From Oceanobacillus_B kapialis (GTDB lineage: Bacteria; Bacillota; Bacilli; Bacillales; Amphibacillaceae), in assembly GCF_042685265.1 (NCBI RefSeq), contig NZ_JBHUMX010000023.1: DNA of 24,722 bases; one strand, given 5' to 3'. Below the pieces are notes generated by a model, which was not told the origin of the DNA, made no database searches, and saw only the letters and a program-made list of their open reading frames with translations. Made by a program: the position numbers and the translations under genes. Below, piece by piece: positions 8,110 to 14,637 of this stretch. Every line of letters begins with the position of its first letter. The stretch's first letter is position 1.

Positions 8110-8892
8110 ATGTTATATGAAGCAAATCCAGAAATAAAGAAAAAAATTGCACCATTTTTTCATGGCATGAAGGATACCACTATACTATCCTGTTTACAAG
8201 GACATATGGGAAATGCATGGGTGAATAATAAGGAGAAACCAGAAGCAGCGCAAATAACAGTGGGGGATTTTACGTTTTTGGCTGGTGATCCTTTTGCCAA
8301 TGGAGCAGAAGACCTTTTGAAAAATGTACCGGAACATATTCTTGCCATTGTTCATAAGAAAGCATGGAAACAGCGAATTGAAGAAATACATAAAGAAAAT
8401 GCGGAAAGAATTTTGCGCTATGGTTTTCGAAAAGAACCGGAAGATCTGGATCTTAATCACCTCCGTAAGCTTTCATCTAAATTACCTGATGGTTATGAAT
8501 TACGAAAGATAGACGAAAATATTGTAAGTTTGCCATCTTTATTCAAAGTGTCTCCAGATTTTATCAAGCAATTTGATTCGGTAGAAGATTTTCTTAGAAG
8601 AGGGACAGGTTTTGCTGTTTTGCACGATGGGGAAGTGGTGAGTGCTGCAGCTTCTTATAGTATTTACGACGAAGGAATTGAGATTGAAATTGTGACAGCA
8701 GATACCTATCGAAAGAAGGGGCTTGCTACTTGTGTTGCGGCCGCTCTTATGGTGGATTGTCTGGAAAAAGGACTTTATCCAAGCTGGGATGCTGCTAACA
8801 CAAATTCGGTCAAACTGGCTCAAAAGTTAGGCTATGTGACCACTGGTTCTTACGACACCTATTATATTCACACCCCTGCTTCCAAGGCATAA
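8110..8892 (+). CDS. GNAT family N-acetyltransferase (ZmaR-like type)
   Basis: 260 aa. The C-terminal half (about 135-255) is a GNAT fold: a strand segment GFAVLHDGEVVSAAASY, then EIEIVTADTYRKKGLATCVA, whose RKKGLA is the acetyl-CoA pyrophosphate loop (motif A), and a late SWDAANTNSVKLAQKLGY segment typical of motif B with the AxN..S..LA.KLGF pattern. The N-terminal ~130 residues form a separate domain found in the larger GNAT group that includes zwittermicin-resistance ZmaR. Family role: transfer of acetyl from acetyl-CoA to an amine of a small molecule. The substrate is unknown. It follows the NAT-like gene by 24 bp, with GGAAAGAGAGAAGG before the ATG. Confidence 0.85.
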   Translation: MLYEANPEIKKKIAPFFHGMKDTTILSCLQGHMGNAWVNNKEKPEAAQITVGDFTFLAGDPFANGAEDLLKNVPEHILAIVHKKAWKQRIEEIHKENAERILRYGFRKEPEDLDLNHLRKLSSKLPDGYELRKIDENIVSLPSLFKVSPDFIKQFDSVEDFLRRGTGFAVLHDGEVVSAAASYSIYDEGIEIEIVTADTYRKKGLATCVAAALMVDCLEKGLYPSWDAANTNSVKLAQKLGYVTTGSYDTYYIHTPASKA

Positions 8893-8949
8893 TTTGTTTG
8901 TTTTCTGGAAAACTACGAGTAATCTTAGTTAAAAAAGGGGTTGGAGATA

Positions 8950-9222
8950 GTGGAACAGCGTACACATGAGCAACTACAACAGGCGCACCAACAAATCATT
9001 CGTGCTCAACAGGAAATCATAGATGCACAGGGTTATAATAGCAAGCTAATTGAGCAGGCAGAACAGCAGCTCCTGCAAGCAGAACGAGCATTACAATCAC
9101 TACAAACGACAGAACGCACTGAGCTCACGGAAAACCCACAATTCCAACAAGCTTACGAGCAACTGCATGACGTAAGACAACAGGTTCAAGAAGCGCAACA
9201 AAATAACAATGACGTTTTATAA
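8950..9222 (+). CDS. small glutamine-rich helical protein of unknown function
   Basis: 90 aa from GTG at 8950; AAAGGGG at 8934-8940 is 9 nt upstream, while the upstream TTG at 8941 would abut that site. The protein is about a quarter Gln, rich in Ala/Glu/Arg, and has almost no Gly or Pro. Heptad-like spacing of Leu/Ile/Ala across nearly the whole chain (for example LLQAERALQSLQT) predicts one long coiled coil. There is no signal peptide or membrane segment. It resembles the short Gln/Glu-rich helical proteins often annotated as hypothetical in Bacillaceae; I do not recognise a named family. A terminator follows at once, so it ends the NAT-like/GNAT cluster or is a separate unit. Confidence 0.65.
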   Translation: MEQRTHEQLQQAHQQIIRAQQEIIDAQGYNSKLIEQAEQQLLQAERALQSLQTTERTELTENPQFQQAYEQLHDVRQQVQEAQQNNNDVL

Positions 9223-9232
9223 TTAGAAAGAA

Positions 9233-9256
9233 AGGCTTCAGTTGAAGTCTTTTTTT
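9233..9256 (+). terminator. rho-independent terminator after the Gln-rich gene
   Basis: AGGCTTCA and TGAAGTCT pair over 8 positions with one G-U, a minimal loop and a following run of T (9249-9256). Confidence 0.8.
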
Positions 9257-9310
9257 CTGTCATGCTTTATTTTTCGAAATTATGTGATAATATAAATGAG
9301 ATACATAGTA

Positions 9311-9369
9311 GGGAGTTGAAGAATATGATAAAAGTTATTCTGATGTGAGGGATAAGCTAAAAGTCCCTC
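9311..9369 (+). other. possible leader peptide and hairpin before the serine hydrolase
   Basis: GGGAG at 9311-9315 precedes an ATG at 9325 that opens a 7-residue reading frame (MIKVILM) ending at a TGA, 9346-9348. A perfect 6-bp hairpin, GAGGGA (9347-9352) with TCCCTC (9364-9369), begins on the stop codon. The arrangement could be a translational leader or attenuator for the gene at 9404, or merely the debris of an older gene start. Confidence 0.3.
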
Positions 9370-9403
9370 GATAGAGAAAAACAAATTTTTTAGGGGGATT
9401 AAG

Positions 9404-10420
9404 ATGAATGATATGGATATTGGAATTAAAATGAAAATGTTGCAAGAAGAAACGAATTTTTCAGGAGTGTATTGTGCTAATAAAGGCGGATGCGAGTTTA
9501 GCGGCAGCTTCGGGTTTGCCAATCGTTCTGGACGTATAAAGAATGAGACTAAAACAAAGTTTGGAATTGCTTCAGGCTGTAAAATATTCACTTCTATTGC
9601 AATCTGTCAGCTTGTTGAACAGGGGCTTTTAAGCTTTCAATCGAAGCTACATGAGTGTTTGGATTTAGAATTTCCACTTATTAGCGGGGAAGTGAACATC
9701 CATCAATTATTGACACATACTTCAGGAGTGCCGGACTATTTTGATGAGGAAGAAATGGATGATTACGAAGAACTTTGGAAAGACATGCCAGTCTATGCTA
9801 TTCGTACGCTGTCTGATTTCCTTCCACTTTTCCAAGATAAAGATATGGTGGAGCAACCAGGCGGCGCTTTCTACTACAATAATGCAGGATATATATTATT
9901 AGGGCTAATCGTGGAGAAGGTTAGCGGTCTCATGTTTACTGATTATGTAGAAAAAAATATTTTTAAAAAGGCCGGAATGGAAGCGTCAGGGTACTTTGAA
10001 ATGGATAAACTGCCTGAAAACACTGCAATTGGTTATATTGAAGAGTCTGATGGCAGTTACAGAACGAATGTATTTTCCGTGCCAGCAAAAGGTGGGGCAG
10101 ATGGTGGAGCCTTCGTAACTGCGGAAGATATGGTCACCTTTTGGTATGCACTTTTCCAATACCAATTATTATCTAAAGAAATGACGGAAAAACTTTTAAA
10201 GCCACAAATAGAGGTAGATGAAGACCTTTTTTACAGCTACGGTGGCTATGTGGATATGGAGCAAAATAAAGTGAAAAAGCATATCTTGATGGGGTACGAC
10301 CCAGGAGTTAATTTCCGTTCTGTTTATTATCCTGAGAAATCTATAAGTATTGTCGTTTGTTCTAATGAATCGGATGGTGCTTTTGAGGTTTTGAAGGATT
10401 TGGAGAGATTATTAATCTGA
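9404..10420 (+). CDS. beta-lactamase-fold serine hydrolase (class C / penicillin-binding protein-like)
   Basis: 338 aa with TAGGGGGA before the ATG. The S-x-x-K nucleophile motif is S57-G-C-K60, the Y-x-N motif is Y158-N-N160 in FYYNNAGY, and a LLTHTSGVPDY segment near 102-112 is the hallmark of the beta-lactamase/DD-peptidase/esterase EstB group. There is no signal peptide, so it is probably cytosolic, which favours an esterase, amidase or peptidase role over cell-wall or beta-lactam activity. The third (KTG-like) motif is not clear; a HILMGYDPG segment may take its place. It is monocistronic, with a possible leader upstream and a strong terminator downstream. Confidence 0.85.
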   Translation: MNDMDIGIKMKMLQEETNFSGVYCANKGGCEFSGSFGFANRSGRIKNETKTKFGIASGCKIFTSIAICQLVEQGLLSFQSKLHECLDLEFPLISGEVNIHQLLTHTSGVPDYFDEEEMDDYEELWKDMPVYAIRTLSDFLPLFQDKDMVEQPGGAFYYNNAGYILLGLIVEKVSGLMFTDYVEKNIFKKAGMEASGYFEMDKLPENTAIGYIEESDGSYRTNVFSVPAKGGADGGAFVTAEDMVTFWYALFQYQLLSKEMTEKLLKPQIEVDEDLFYSYGGYVDMEQNKVKKHILMGYDPGVNFRSVYYPEKSISIVVCSNESDGAFEVLKDLERLLI

Positions 10421-10432
10421 TATTGGTGAGGG

Positions 10433-10464
10433 AAAGGGATGTGTAGTTGATACGCATCCCTTTT
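10433..10464 (+). terminator. terminator after the serine hydrolase
   Basis: AAAGGGATGTGTA (10433-10445) pairs with TACGCATCCCTTT (10451-10463) over 13 bp with one G-U and a 5-nt loop, followed by TTTT. This isolates the yhf operon from upstream transcription. Confidence 0.9.
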
Positions 10465-10579
10465 AAAAATACTTAGTTTATTTCTCTTTATAAGAAAGTA
10501 TTTAGTGAACAATTTTTATCTTACTTAAATGTTGCTAACCTTTTTGCAGAAATAATGTCTGAAAAATAACAACTTTACA

Positions 10580-10608
10580 TTGCGTTACTAAATTGAAAGC
10601 GTTATAAT
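10580..10608 (+). promoter_or_regulatory. SigA-type promoter of yhfZ
   Basis: TTGCGT (10580-10585) and TATAAT (10603-10608) are separated by 17 bp. The predicted start, near 10615, falls on the first base of the dyad operator at 10615-10632. The yhfZ ATG follows at 10647 with AAGGAG 5 nt before it. Confidence 0.7.
10593..10607 (+). promoter_or_regulatory. catabolite-response element (cre)-like site over the yhfZ -10 box
   Basis: TTGAAAGCGTTATAA fits the Gram-positive cre pattern WTGNAANCGNWNNCW at every fixed position except the late C. It overlaps the promoter spacer and -10 box, where CcpA binding would repress. No experimental support is available here. Confidence 0.45.
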
Positions 10609-10614
10609 TTACAG

Positions 10615-10632
10615 TATACAATATTTTGTAAA
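10615..10632 (+). promoter_or_regulatory. putative YhfZ operator 1 (TATACA-N6-TGTAAA)
   Basis: Half-sites TATACA (10615-10620) and TGTAAA (10627-10632) are separated by 6 bp and sit at the predicted transcription start of yhfZ. The same arrangement recurs before yhfY, so autoregulation by YhfZ is the simplest reading. Confidence 0.6.
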
Positions 10633-10646
10633 CTTAAGGAGTTATA

Positions 10647-11579
10647 ATGAGCAGGATTTTGGAAGGTTTGTATTCAAAAAACGGGCTGGCGGCAAAAGAA
10701 ATCGCCAGTAAGATGTTACACATTAAAGAAGGCAGCCGCATCCCAAGGGTTAGTGATTTTGCTGAAGAATTTTCAATTGGTAATGGTACTGTTCAAGGAG
10801 CCCTAAAGGTATTAGAAAAACTCCATGCAATAAAGCTAGAAGCAAGAGGACATATGGGAACGTTCTTGCTTAATAAGGATATTCATTTATTAAAGGAAAT
10901 AGCCGGAGAAGGTTCATTTATCGGGGCAATGCCATTGCCATATTCAATAAAGTATGAAGGACTAGCCACAGGGTTAATAGAAGCTTCGGAGTCATTGTAT
11001 AAACACATTAATTTGGCCTACATGAGAGGATCTAAACAGCGCTTGGATGCTTTGAAATCTCGTCGCTATGACTTTATTATTATGTCCCAGCTTGCTGCGG
11101 AAGAAGAAATAGAGAAAAACGAAAATTTAGAGATAGCAATTAACTTCGGGCCCCAGACTTATGTATCAACACACCAAATTTTCTTTGCGGATAAAGAGAA
11201 TAATAAAATTATAGACGGTATGAGGGTTGGAGTGGATTATACATCAATCGATCAATCGCGTATCACATTGCTGGAATGCGAAGGTCTTGATGTTGAATTA
11301 GTTTCTGTAAATTATATGCAACTGTTTGATATGCTGATCACCGGCGAAATTGATGCCGCAGTGTGGAATGCAGATGAAAACCGCACAAACAGTGAAATGG
11401 GAGTGGGAACATTTCGCTCATCAAGAGCTAAGGAAATCGCTCATAAAGCAACTAGTTCCGTAGTGCTTATTGAAAAGGAACGATTAGATGTGAAGAACTA
11501 TCTAGAAAAGTTGGAAATAATGAATATTGTTGAAACGCAAACAAAGGTTGTTAGAAAAGAAAAATTGCCGCATTATTAA
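10647..11579 (+). CDS. yhfZ: YhfZ-family transcriptional regulator
   Basis: 310 aa. The N-terminal ~70 residues form a GntR-like winged helix: the RIPRVSDFAEEFSIGNGTVQGALKVLE region matches the recognition-helix pattern of GntR-type proteins, and a wing (LEARGHMGTFLL) follows. Residues about 85-305 resemble a type 2 periplasmic-binding-protein effector domain, with a glycine/proline entry segment (FIGAMPLPY), a middle MRVGVDYTS strand and a late GEIDAAVWNADE segment. E. coli YhfZ has the same layout and lies in the yhf operon. Here it is the first gene of the cluster; the paired dyads before it and before yhfY suggest that it represses or activates the whole set according to a small-molecule ligand. 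Confidence 0.87.
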   Translation: MSRILEGLYSKNGLAAKEIASKMLHIKEGSRIPRVSDFAEEFSIGNGTVQGALKVLEKLHAIKLEARGHMGTFLLNKDIHLLKEIAGEGSFIGAMPLPYSIKYEGLATGLIEASESLYKHINLAYMRGSKQRLDALKSRRYDFIIMSQLAAEEEIEKNENLEIAINFGPQTYVSTHQIFFADKENNKIIDGMRVGVDYTSIDQSRITLLECEGLDVELVSVNYMQLFDMLITGEIDAAVWNADENRTNSEMGVGTFRSSRAKEIAHKATSSVVLIEKERLDVKNYLEKLEIMNIVETQTKVVRKEKLPHY

Positions 11580-11584
11580 AGTCT

Positions 11585-11611
11585 AAAAAGAAGCGGTTTT
11601 TCTTTTTTTTT
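11585..11611 (+). terminator. weak terminator or attenuator between yhfZ and yhfY
   Basis: AAAAAGAA (11585-11592) and TTCTTTTT (11600-11607) form an 8-bp, AT-only-plus-two-GC stem with a 7-nt loop, followed by more T. Its low stability suggests partial termination, giving more yhfZ message than downstream message, rather than a full stop. Confidence 0.45.
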
Positions 11612-11612
11612 C

Positions 11613-11634
11613 AATATACAAAAAACTGTATATT
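11613..11634 (+). promoter_or_regulatory. putative YhfZ operator 2 (perfect dyad before yhfY)
   Basis: AATATACA (11613-11620) and TGTATATT (11627-11634) are an exact 8-bp inverted repeat with a 6-bp spacer. The core TATACA-N6-TGTATA matches the site at the yhfZ promoter in sequence and spacing. A TATATT within the right arm might serve as a -10 box, but no good -35 is seen. The AAAGGAGGG ribosome binding site of yhfY begins 2-3 bp beyond the dyad. Confidence 0.6.
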
Positions 11635-11649
11635 AAAAGGAGGGATAAA

Positions 11650-12030
11650 ATGAACAAAGAACAATTGAAGGACAGGTTGCACATCCTGGCTTTAGGAGAT
11701 GTTATTTCGAAACCGGCATGCGAGGTTACAATAAAAGCATTTGATCATTTATTGATAGAGTTTAACAAGGAAGATTTGGAACAGGCGGAGATGCTATTTA
11801 CTCATTTACCTTCAGCTATTACGCGGATTAGCGAAGGAGGAGAAGTGGAAGCTCCAGCACCTGAAATTATGGATGAAGTAAGGAATTCAGCTTATTTTCC
11901 TACTGCTGAAAAGCACATCAAAAAAATTGAAGAATTATGGGGGCGTTCACTCCCGAAAGAAGAAAAGGCATTTTTATCTATGCACTACACAACGGTTCTT
12001 GAAGTAAACCAAGGAGGAGATAGTATATGA
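11650..12030 (+). CDS. yhfY: YhfY: stand-alone PRD domain protein
   Basis: 126 aa, essentially one PTS regulation domain (PRD). The typical first histidine context is visible as H52 in FTHLPSAITRI, with the paired Arg at 59; a second conserved-type His is H112 in FLSMHYTTVLE near the end of the last helix. PRDs are normally phosphorylated on histidine by HPr or EIIB proteins and control RNA- or DNA-binding partners; this protein has no such partner domain. It may therefore bridge PTS status to YhfZ or to the transporter (inference). Its last codons overlap the yhfU start (ATGA), showing translational coupling. It equals E. coli YhfY in size, type and neighbours. Confidence 0.85.
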   Translation: MNKEQLKDRLHILALGDVISKPACEVTIKAFDHLLIEFNKEDLEQAEMLFTHLPSAITRISEGGEVEAPAPEIMDEVRNSAYFPTAEKHIKKIEELWGRSLPKEEKAFLSMHYTTVLEVNQGGDSI

Positions 12031-12386
12031 AAATAGTTATCGGAGGACAAGTAGAAAAGAAGGCAATAGAAGGGTTAATTAAAGAAATAGACTCATCCAT
12101 TGAAACATCTGTAAAGTCAGATCTGGACGCAGCAATGGCTATTAAAACCGGGCAGGCGGATTATTATGTTGGTGCTTGCCATACTGGTGGTGGCGGAGCA
12201 TTAGCAATGGCTATTGCAATGATTGGTCGGGATAATTGTGAAACCGTATCCATGCCTGGTAAACAGCCACAAGAAGAAAAAGTAATGGAAGCTGTAAACA
12301 ATGGGAAAAAAGCATACGGTTTTACAGGTGATCATATGGAGAAAGCAATTCCTATGATTATTAACGCAATAAAAAATAAGAAGTAA
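12027..12386 (+). CDS. yhfU: YhfU: DUF2620 small protein
   Basis: 119 aa with no signal or membrane helix. The chain alternates short strands and helices (KIVIGGQ at the start, ADYYVGACHTGGGGALAMAI at 44-63, YGFTGDH near 97-103), suggesting a small Rossmann-like fold. C51-H-T followed by a tetra-glycine (54-57) is the most striking local motif. The gene starts inside the last codon of yhfY and lies 22 bp upstream of the yhfT transporter, as in the E. coli yhf operon. A role as a transporter subunit or PTS-EIIB-like phosphocarrier is conceivable because of the Cys/Gly loop and the PRD and membrane neighbours, but the fold evidence is thin and the function is unknown. Confidence 0.85.
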   Translation: MKIVIGGQVEKKAIEGLIKEIDSSIETSVKSDLDAAMAIKTGQADYYVGACHTGGGGALAMAIAMIGRDNCETVSMPGKQPQEEKVMEAVNNGKKAYGFTGDHMEKAIPMIINAIKNKK

Positions 12387-12408
12387 ATAACAAAAGGGGG
12401 AAGTTAAA

Positions 12409-13701
12409 GTGGAAATGATCTTTGTTATTTTGATTGGGGCAGTGGCAGCTGTGCTTGCCAACATGAATATAGCTGTCTTTAATGATGGACTGCGGCCGAT
12501 TGTTGGGGAGCATATAGAAGGCAGGTTGAAGCGCAGGGAATTAGGGCTTACAGCTTTTGCAATGAGTTTTGGCCTTGTAATAGGCTTTGGAATTCCGTTT
12601 ACTGTGACAGCTAGTATCATTTTAATCCATAGTATTTTGCTCGGAACGGATATTATCGGTCTTACCACACCAAAAAATAGGTGGGGTACACCTTTGGCTG
12701 CGGCTATTGGGGGAGTATATGGCTGGGGTTTAATGGTTGGTTTAGAAGGATTTGTGAAGCTATTCGAACATCTTCCGGTTAATTTCCTTGACCCAATGGG
12801 TGAGGTTGGAACTCCTGTTGTTGTAACATTCATGGCGTTTCCAGCATTGGCTGTTGCCATGCAGTTCACGATTAAAAAGGGGATTGTTACTTTTGCAGTA
12901 GCGGCGATTGTGAGACAGCTAGCTGTATTTGTGAATGAAGGTGGCTTTCTTTCAATTGGCGGCAATGCTATTACACTTAACCAGGAAGGGATGGCTCTGA
13001 TTGCCGGAATGATCTTCTTGTTTGGATTTGCAATGCGGGAAAAACAAGAGGAAGGCAGTTCCGTGGACCTTGCTTCTATTTTTAGTGAAAAGGTTAAATC
13101 AATTAAGAAAAATGTTGTATTCTTCATGATTATTGGAGCGCTGATTGCCGGTGCAACAAATCTTCTACTTATGGCAGGTGACCCTATTTCATTAAGCCTT
13201 CTTGCAGAAGGAAAGCAAGCTGATGCGGGAATTGCAGCAGCTGCAAGAGCAATTGGGTTTATTCCACTCGTTGCGAGTACAGCTATTGCTACAGGGGTGT
13301 ATAGTCCTGTAGGCTTCACTTTAATTTTCGTCGTCGGGCTTTTTGTACCTAATGTATGGATTGCTGTCATTGTTGGTGCTATTGTGATCTTCCTTGAAGT
13401 AACGCTACTAAGTGTTATTGCTAGATTCCTAGATAAATATCCGGGAGTTCGTAACTCTGGGGAGAATATCCGAAGTGCGATGACTAAACTACTAGAAGTT
13501 GCTTTATTAATTGGTGGTGCCAATGCCGCGAATATGATTGCACCAGGATTCGGATTCTTCTTTATAGCAGGTTTTTATTTATTAAATGAGATTGCTGGTC
13601 GACCAATTGTACGTATGGCTGTTGGTCCAGTCGGCGCAATAGCAGTTGGAATTATCGCTAACATTTTGGTACTAATGGGAATTATGACAATACCACAGTA
13701 A
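12409..13701 (+). CDS. yhfT: YhfT: polytopic membrane transporter
   Basis: 430 aa, GTG start with AAAAGGGGG 8 nt upstream; an ATG two codons later is too far from that site. About 10-12 hydrophobic segments cover nearly the whole length, with Gly/Ala-rich helices (for example AAIGGVYGWGLMVG near residues 101-114) and one charged cytoplasmic loop near 205-235 (REKQEEG...SEKVKSIKK). It matches the E. coli YhfT type by length, composition and position between yhfU and php. It probably imports the pathway substrate; the substrate is unknown. A 440-codon ORF on the opposite strand is a coding shadow of this gene. Confidence 0.85.
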   Translation: MEMIFVILIGAVAAVLANMNIAVFNDGLRPIVGEHIEGRLKRRELGLTAFAMSFGLVIGFGIPFTVTASIILIHSILLGTDIIGLTTPKNRWGTPLAAAIGGVYGWGLMVGLEGFVKLFEHLPVNFLDPMGEVGTPVVVTFMAFPALAVAMQFTIKKGIVTFAVAAIVRQLAVFVNEGGFLSIGGNAITLNQEGMALIAGMIFLFGFAMREKQEEGSSVDLASIFSEKVKSIKKNVVFFMIIGALIAGATNLLLMAGDPISLSLLAEGKQADAGIAAAARAIGFIPLVASTAIATGVYSPVGFTLIFVVGLFVPNVWIAVIVGAIVIFLEVTLLSVIARFLDKYPGVRNSGENIRSAMTKLLEVALLIGGANAANMIAPGFGFFFIAGFYLLNEIAGRPIVRMAVGPVGAIAVGIIANILVLMGIMTIPQ

Positions 13702-13719
13702 AGGCTAGGAGGCTACTTA

Positions 13720-14637
13720 ATGATACAGACAGTAAGAGGAAAGATTGAAAAAGAAGCTTTTGGTATATGTGCAGCACATGAGCATTTATCCATCGACTTG
13801 TCCAGAATTAAAGGGGACCCCGATACCATTTTAGATGATGAGGAAGGAATGCTATCAGAACTATCATTTTTTTATCGGATAGAAGGTAGATCAATGGTAG
13901 AGCTAACCAATGACGGGATGGGGAGAGATGTTAATCGCCTTAAGCGACTAAGTGAACAGTCTGGTGTGCATATCGTTACATGTACAGGGTTCTACAAAGA
14001 TCCGTTCATTCCGGATTTTGCAGCAGACTGGGGACGAGAAGAATTTGCATCACATTTTTTAAAGGAGATAAAGGAAGGTGTAGAGGGAACAGATATTTAT
14101 CCTGGTGTGATTGGTGAAGTAGGTACTAGTATAAATGAGATAAAACCAGTGGAAAAAGAGCTGATTTTAGGTGCAGGGTATGCGGCAAAGGAGTCCGGAC
14201 TCCCAGTATCTACCCACACTTCACTTGGCACGCTTGGAAGTAAACAGGTTGAGATGTTAGTTGATCTTGGAGTAGCCAAAGAACAAATTATAATTGGGCA
14301 TCAGGACTTAAACCAAAATAAAGAAGAAGTCCTTGATGTTCTAAAATCTGGTGTATACATTGGGTTCGATACGATTGGCAAAAACAATTATCGCCCTGAT
14401 GAAGAAAGAATTGATTTTCTTCTCGACTTTATTGAGCGTGGTTTTCACAAACAAGTTCTCTTATCAGCAGACCTGACCCGTAAATCGCATTGGCATAAAC
14501 ATGGCGGGCCTGGGTACGATCTTGTTTTAAGAGATTTTATTCCACAGCTTCGTAAACGTGGTGTCACAGAAGAAGTAATTAGGGATTTACTCATTCATAA
14601 TCCTGCAAATGCATTCGCAATAAAGGAGATTGGATAA
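13720..14637 (+). CDS. php: phosphotriesterase homology protein (PHP), amidohydrolase superfamily
   Basis: 305 aa, against 292 in E. coli PHP. The binuclear metal ligands are visible: H20-E-H22 in AHEH, E133 in GVIGEVGTS, H166 in STHTS, H194 in IIGHQD and D251 in LSADLTRK. Glutamate at 133 replaces the carboxylated lysine of true phosphotriesterases, as in E. coli PHP. The family includes lactonases and phosphotriesterases; E. coli PHP was not found to hydrolyse the usual phosphotriester test substrates, so a lactone, ester or amide of a pathway intermediate is more likely (inference). It lies 18 bp after yhfT with AGGAGG before the ATG, and is immediately followed by yhfS (stop TAA directly abuts ATG). 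Confidence 0.92.
   Translation: MIQTVRGKIEKEAFGICAAHEHLSIDLSRIKGDPDTILDDEEGMLSELSFFYRIEGRSMVELTNDGMGRDVNRLKRLSEQSGVHIVTCTGFYKDPFIPDFAADWGREEFASHFLKEIKEGVEGTDIYPGVIGEVGTSINEIKPVEKELILGAGYAAKESGLPVSTHTSLGTLGSKQVEMLVDLGVAKEQIIIGHQDLNQNKEEVLDVLKSGVYIGFDTIGKNNYRPDEERIDFLLDFIERGFHKQVLLSADLTRKSHWHKHGGPGYDLVLRDFIPQLRKRGVTEEVIRDLLIHNPANAFAIKEIG

Noticed and set aside
8160..8512. Several 60-90 codon ORFs in other frames of the GNAT gene
   Set aside because: All overlap a clear acetyltransferase frame and lack ribosome binding sites.
12201..13523. A 440-codon open frame on the minus strand opposite yhfU-yhfT
   Set aside because: It is antisense to a clear membrane protein gene, is rich in Ile/Ser/Pro/Thr as expected for the complement of hydrophobic codons, and has no ribosome binding site or family likeness.
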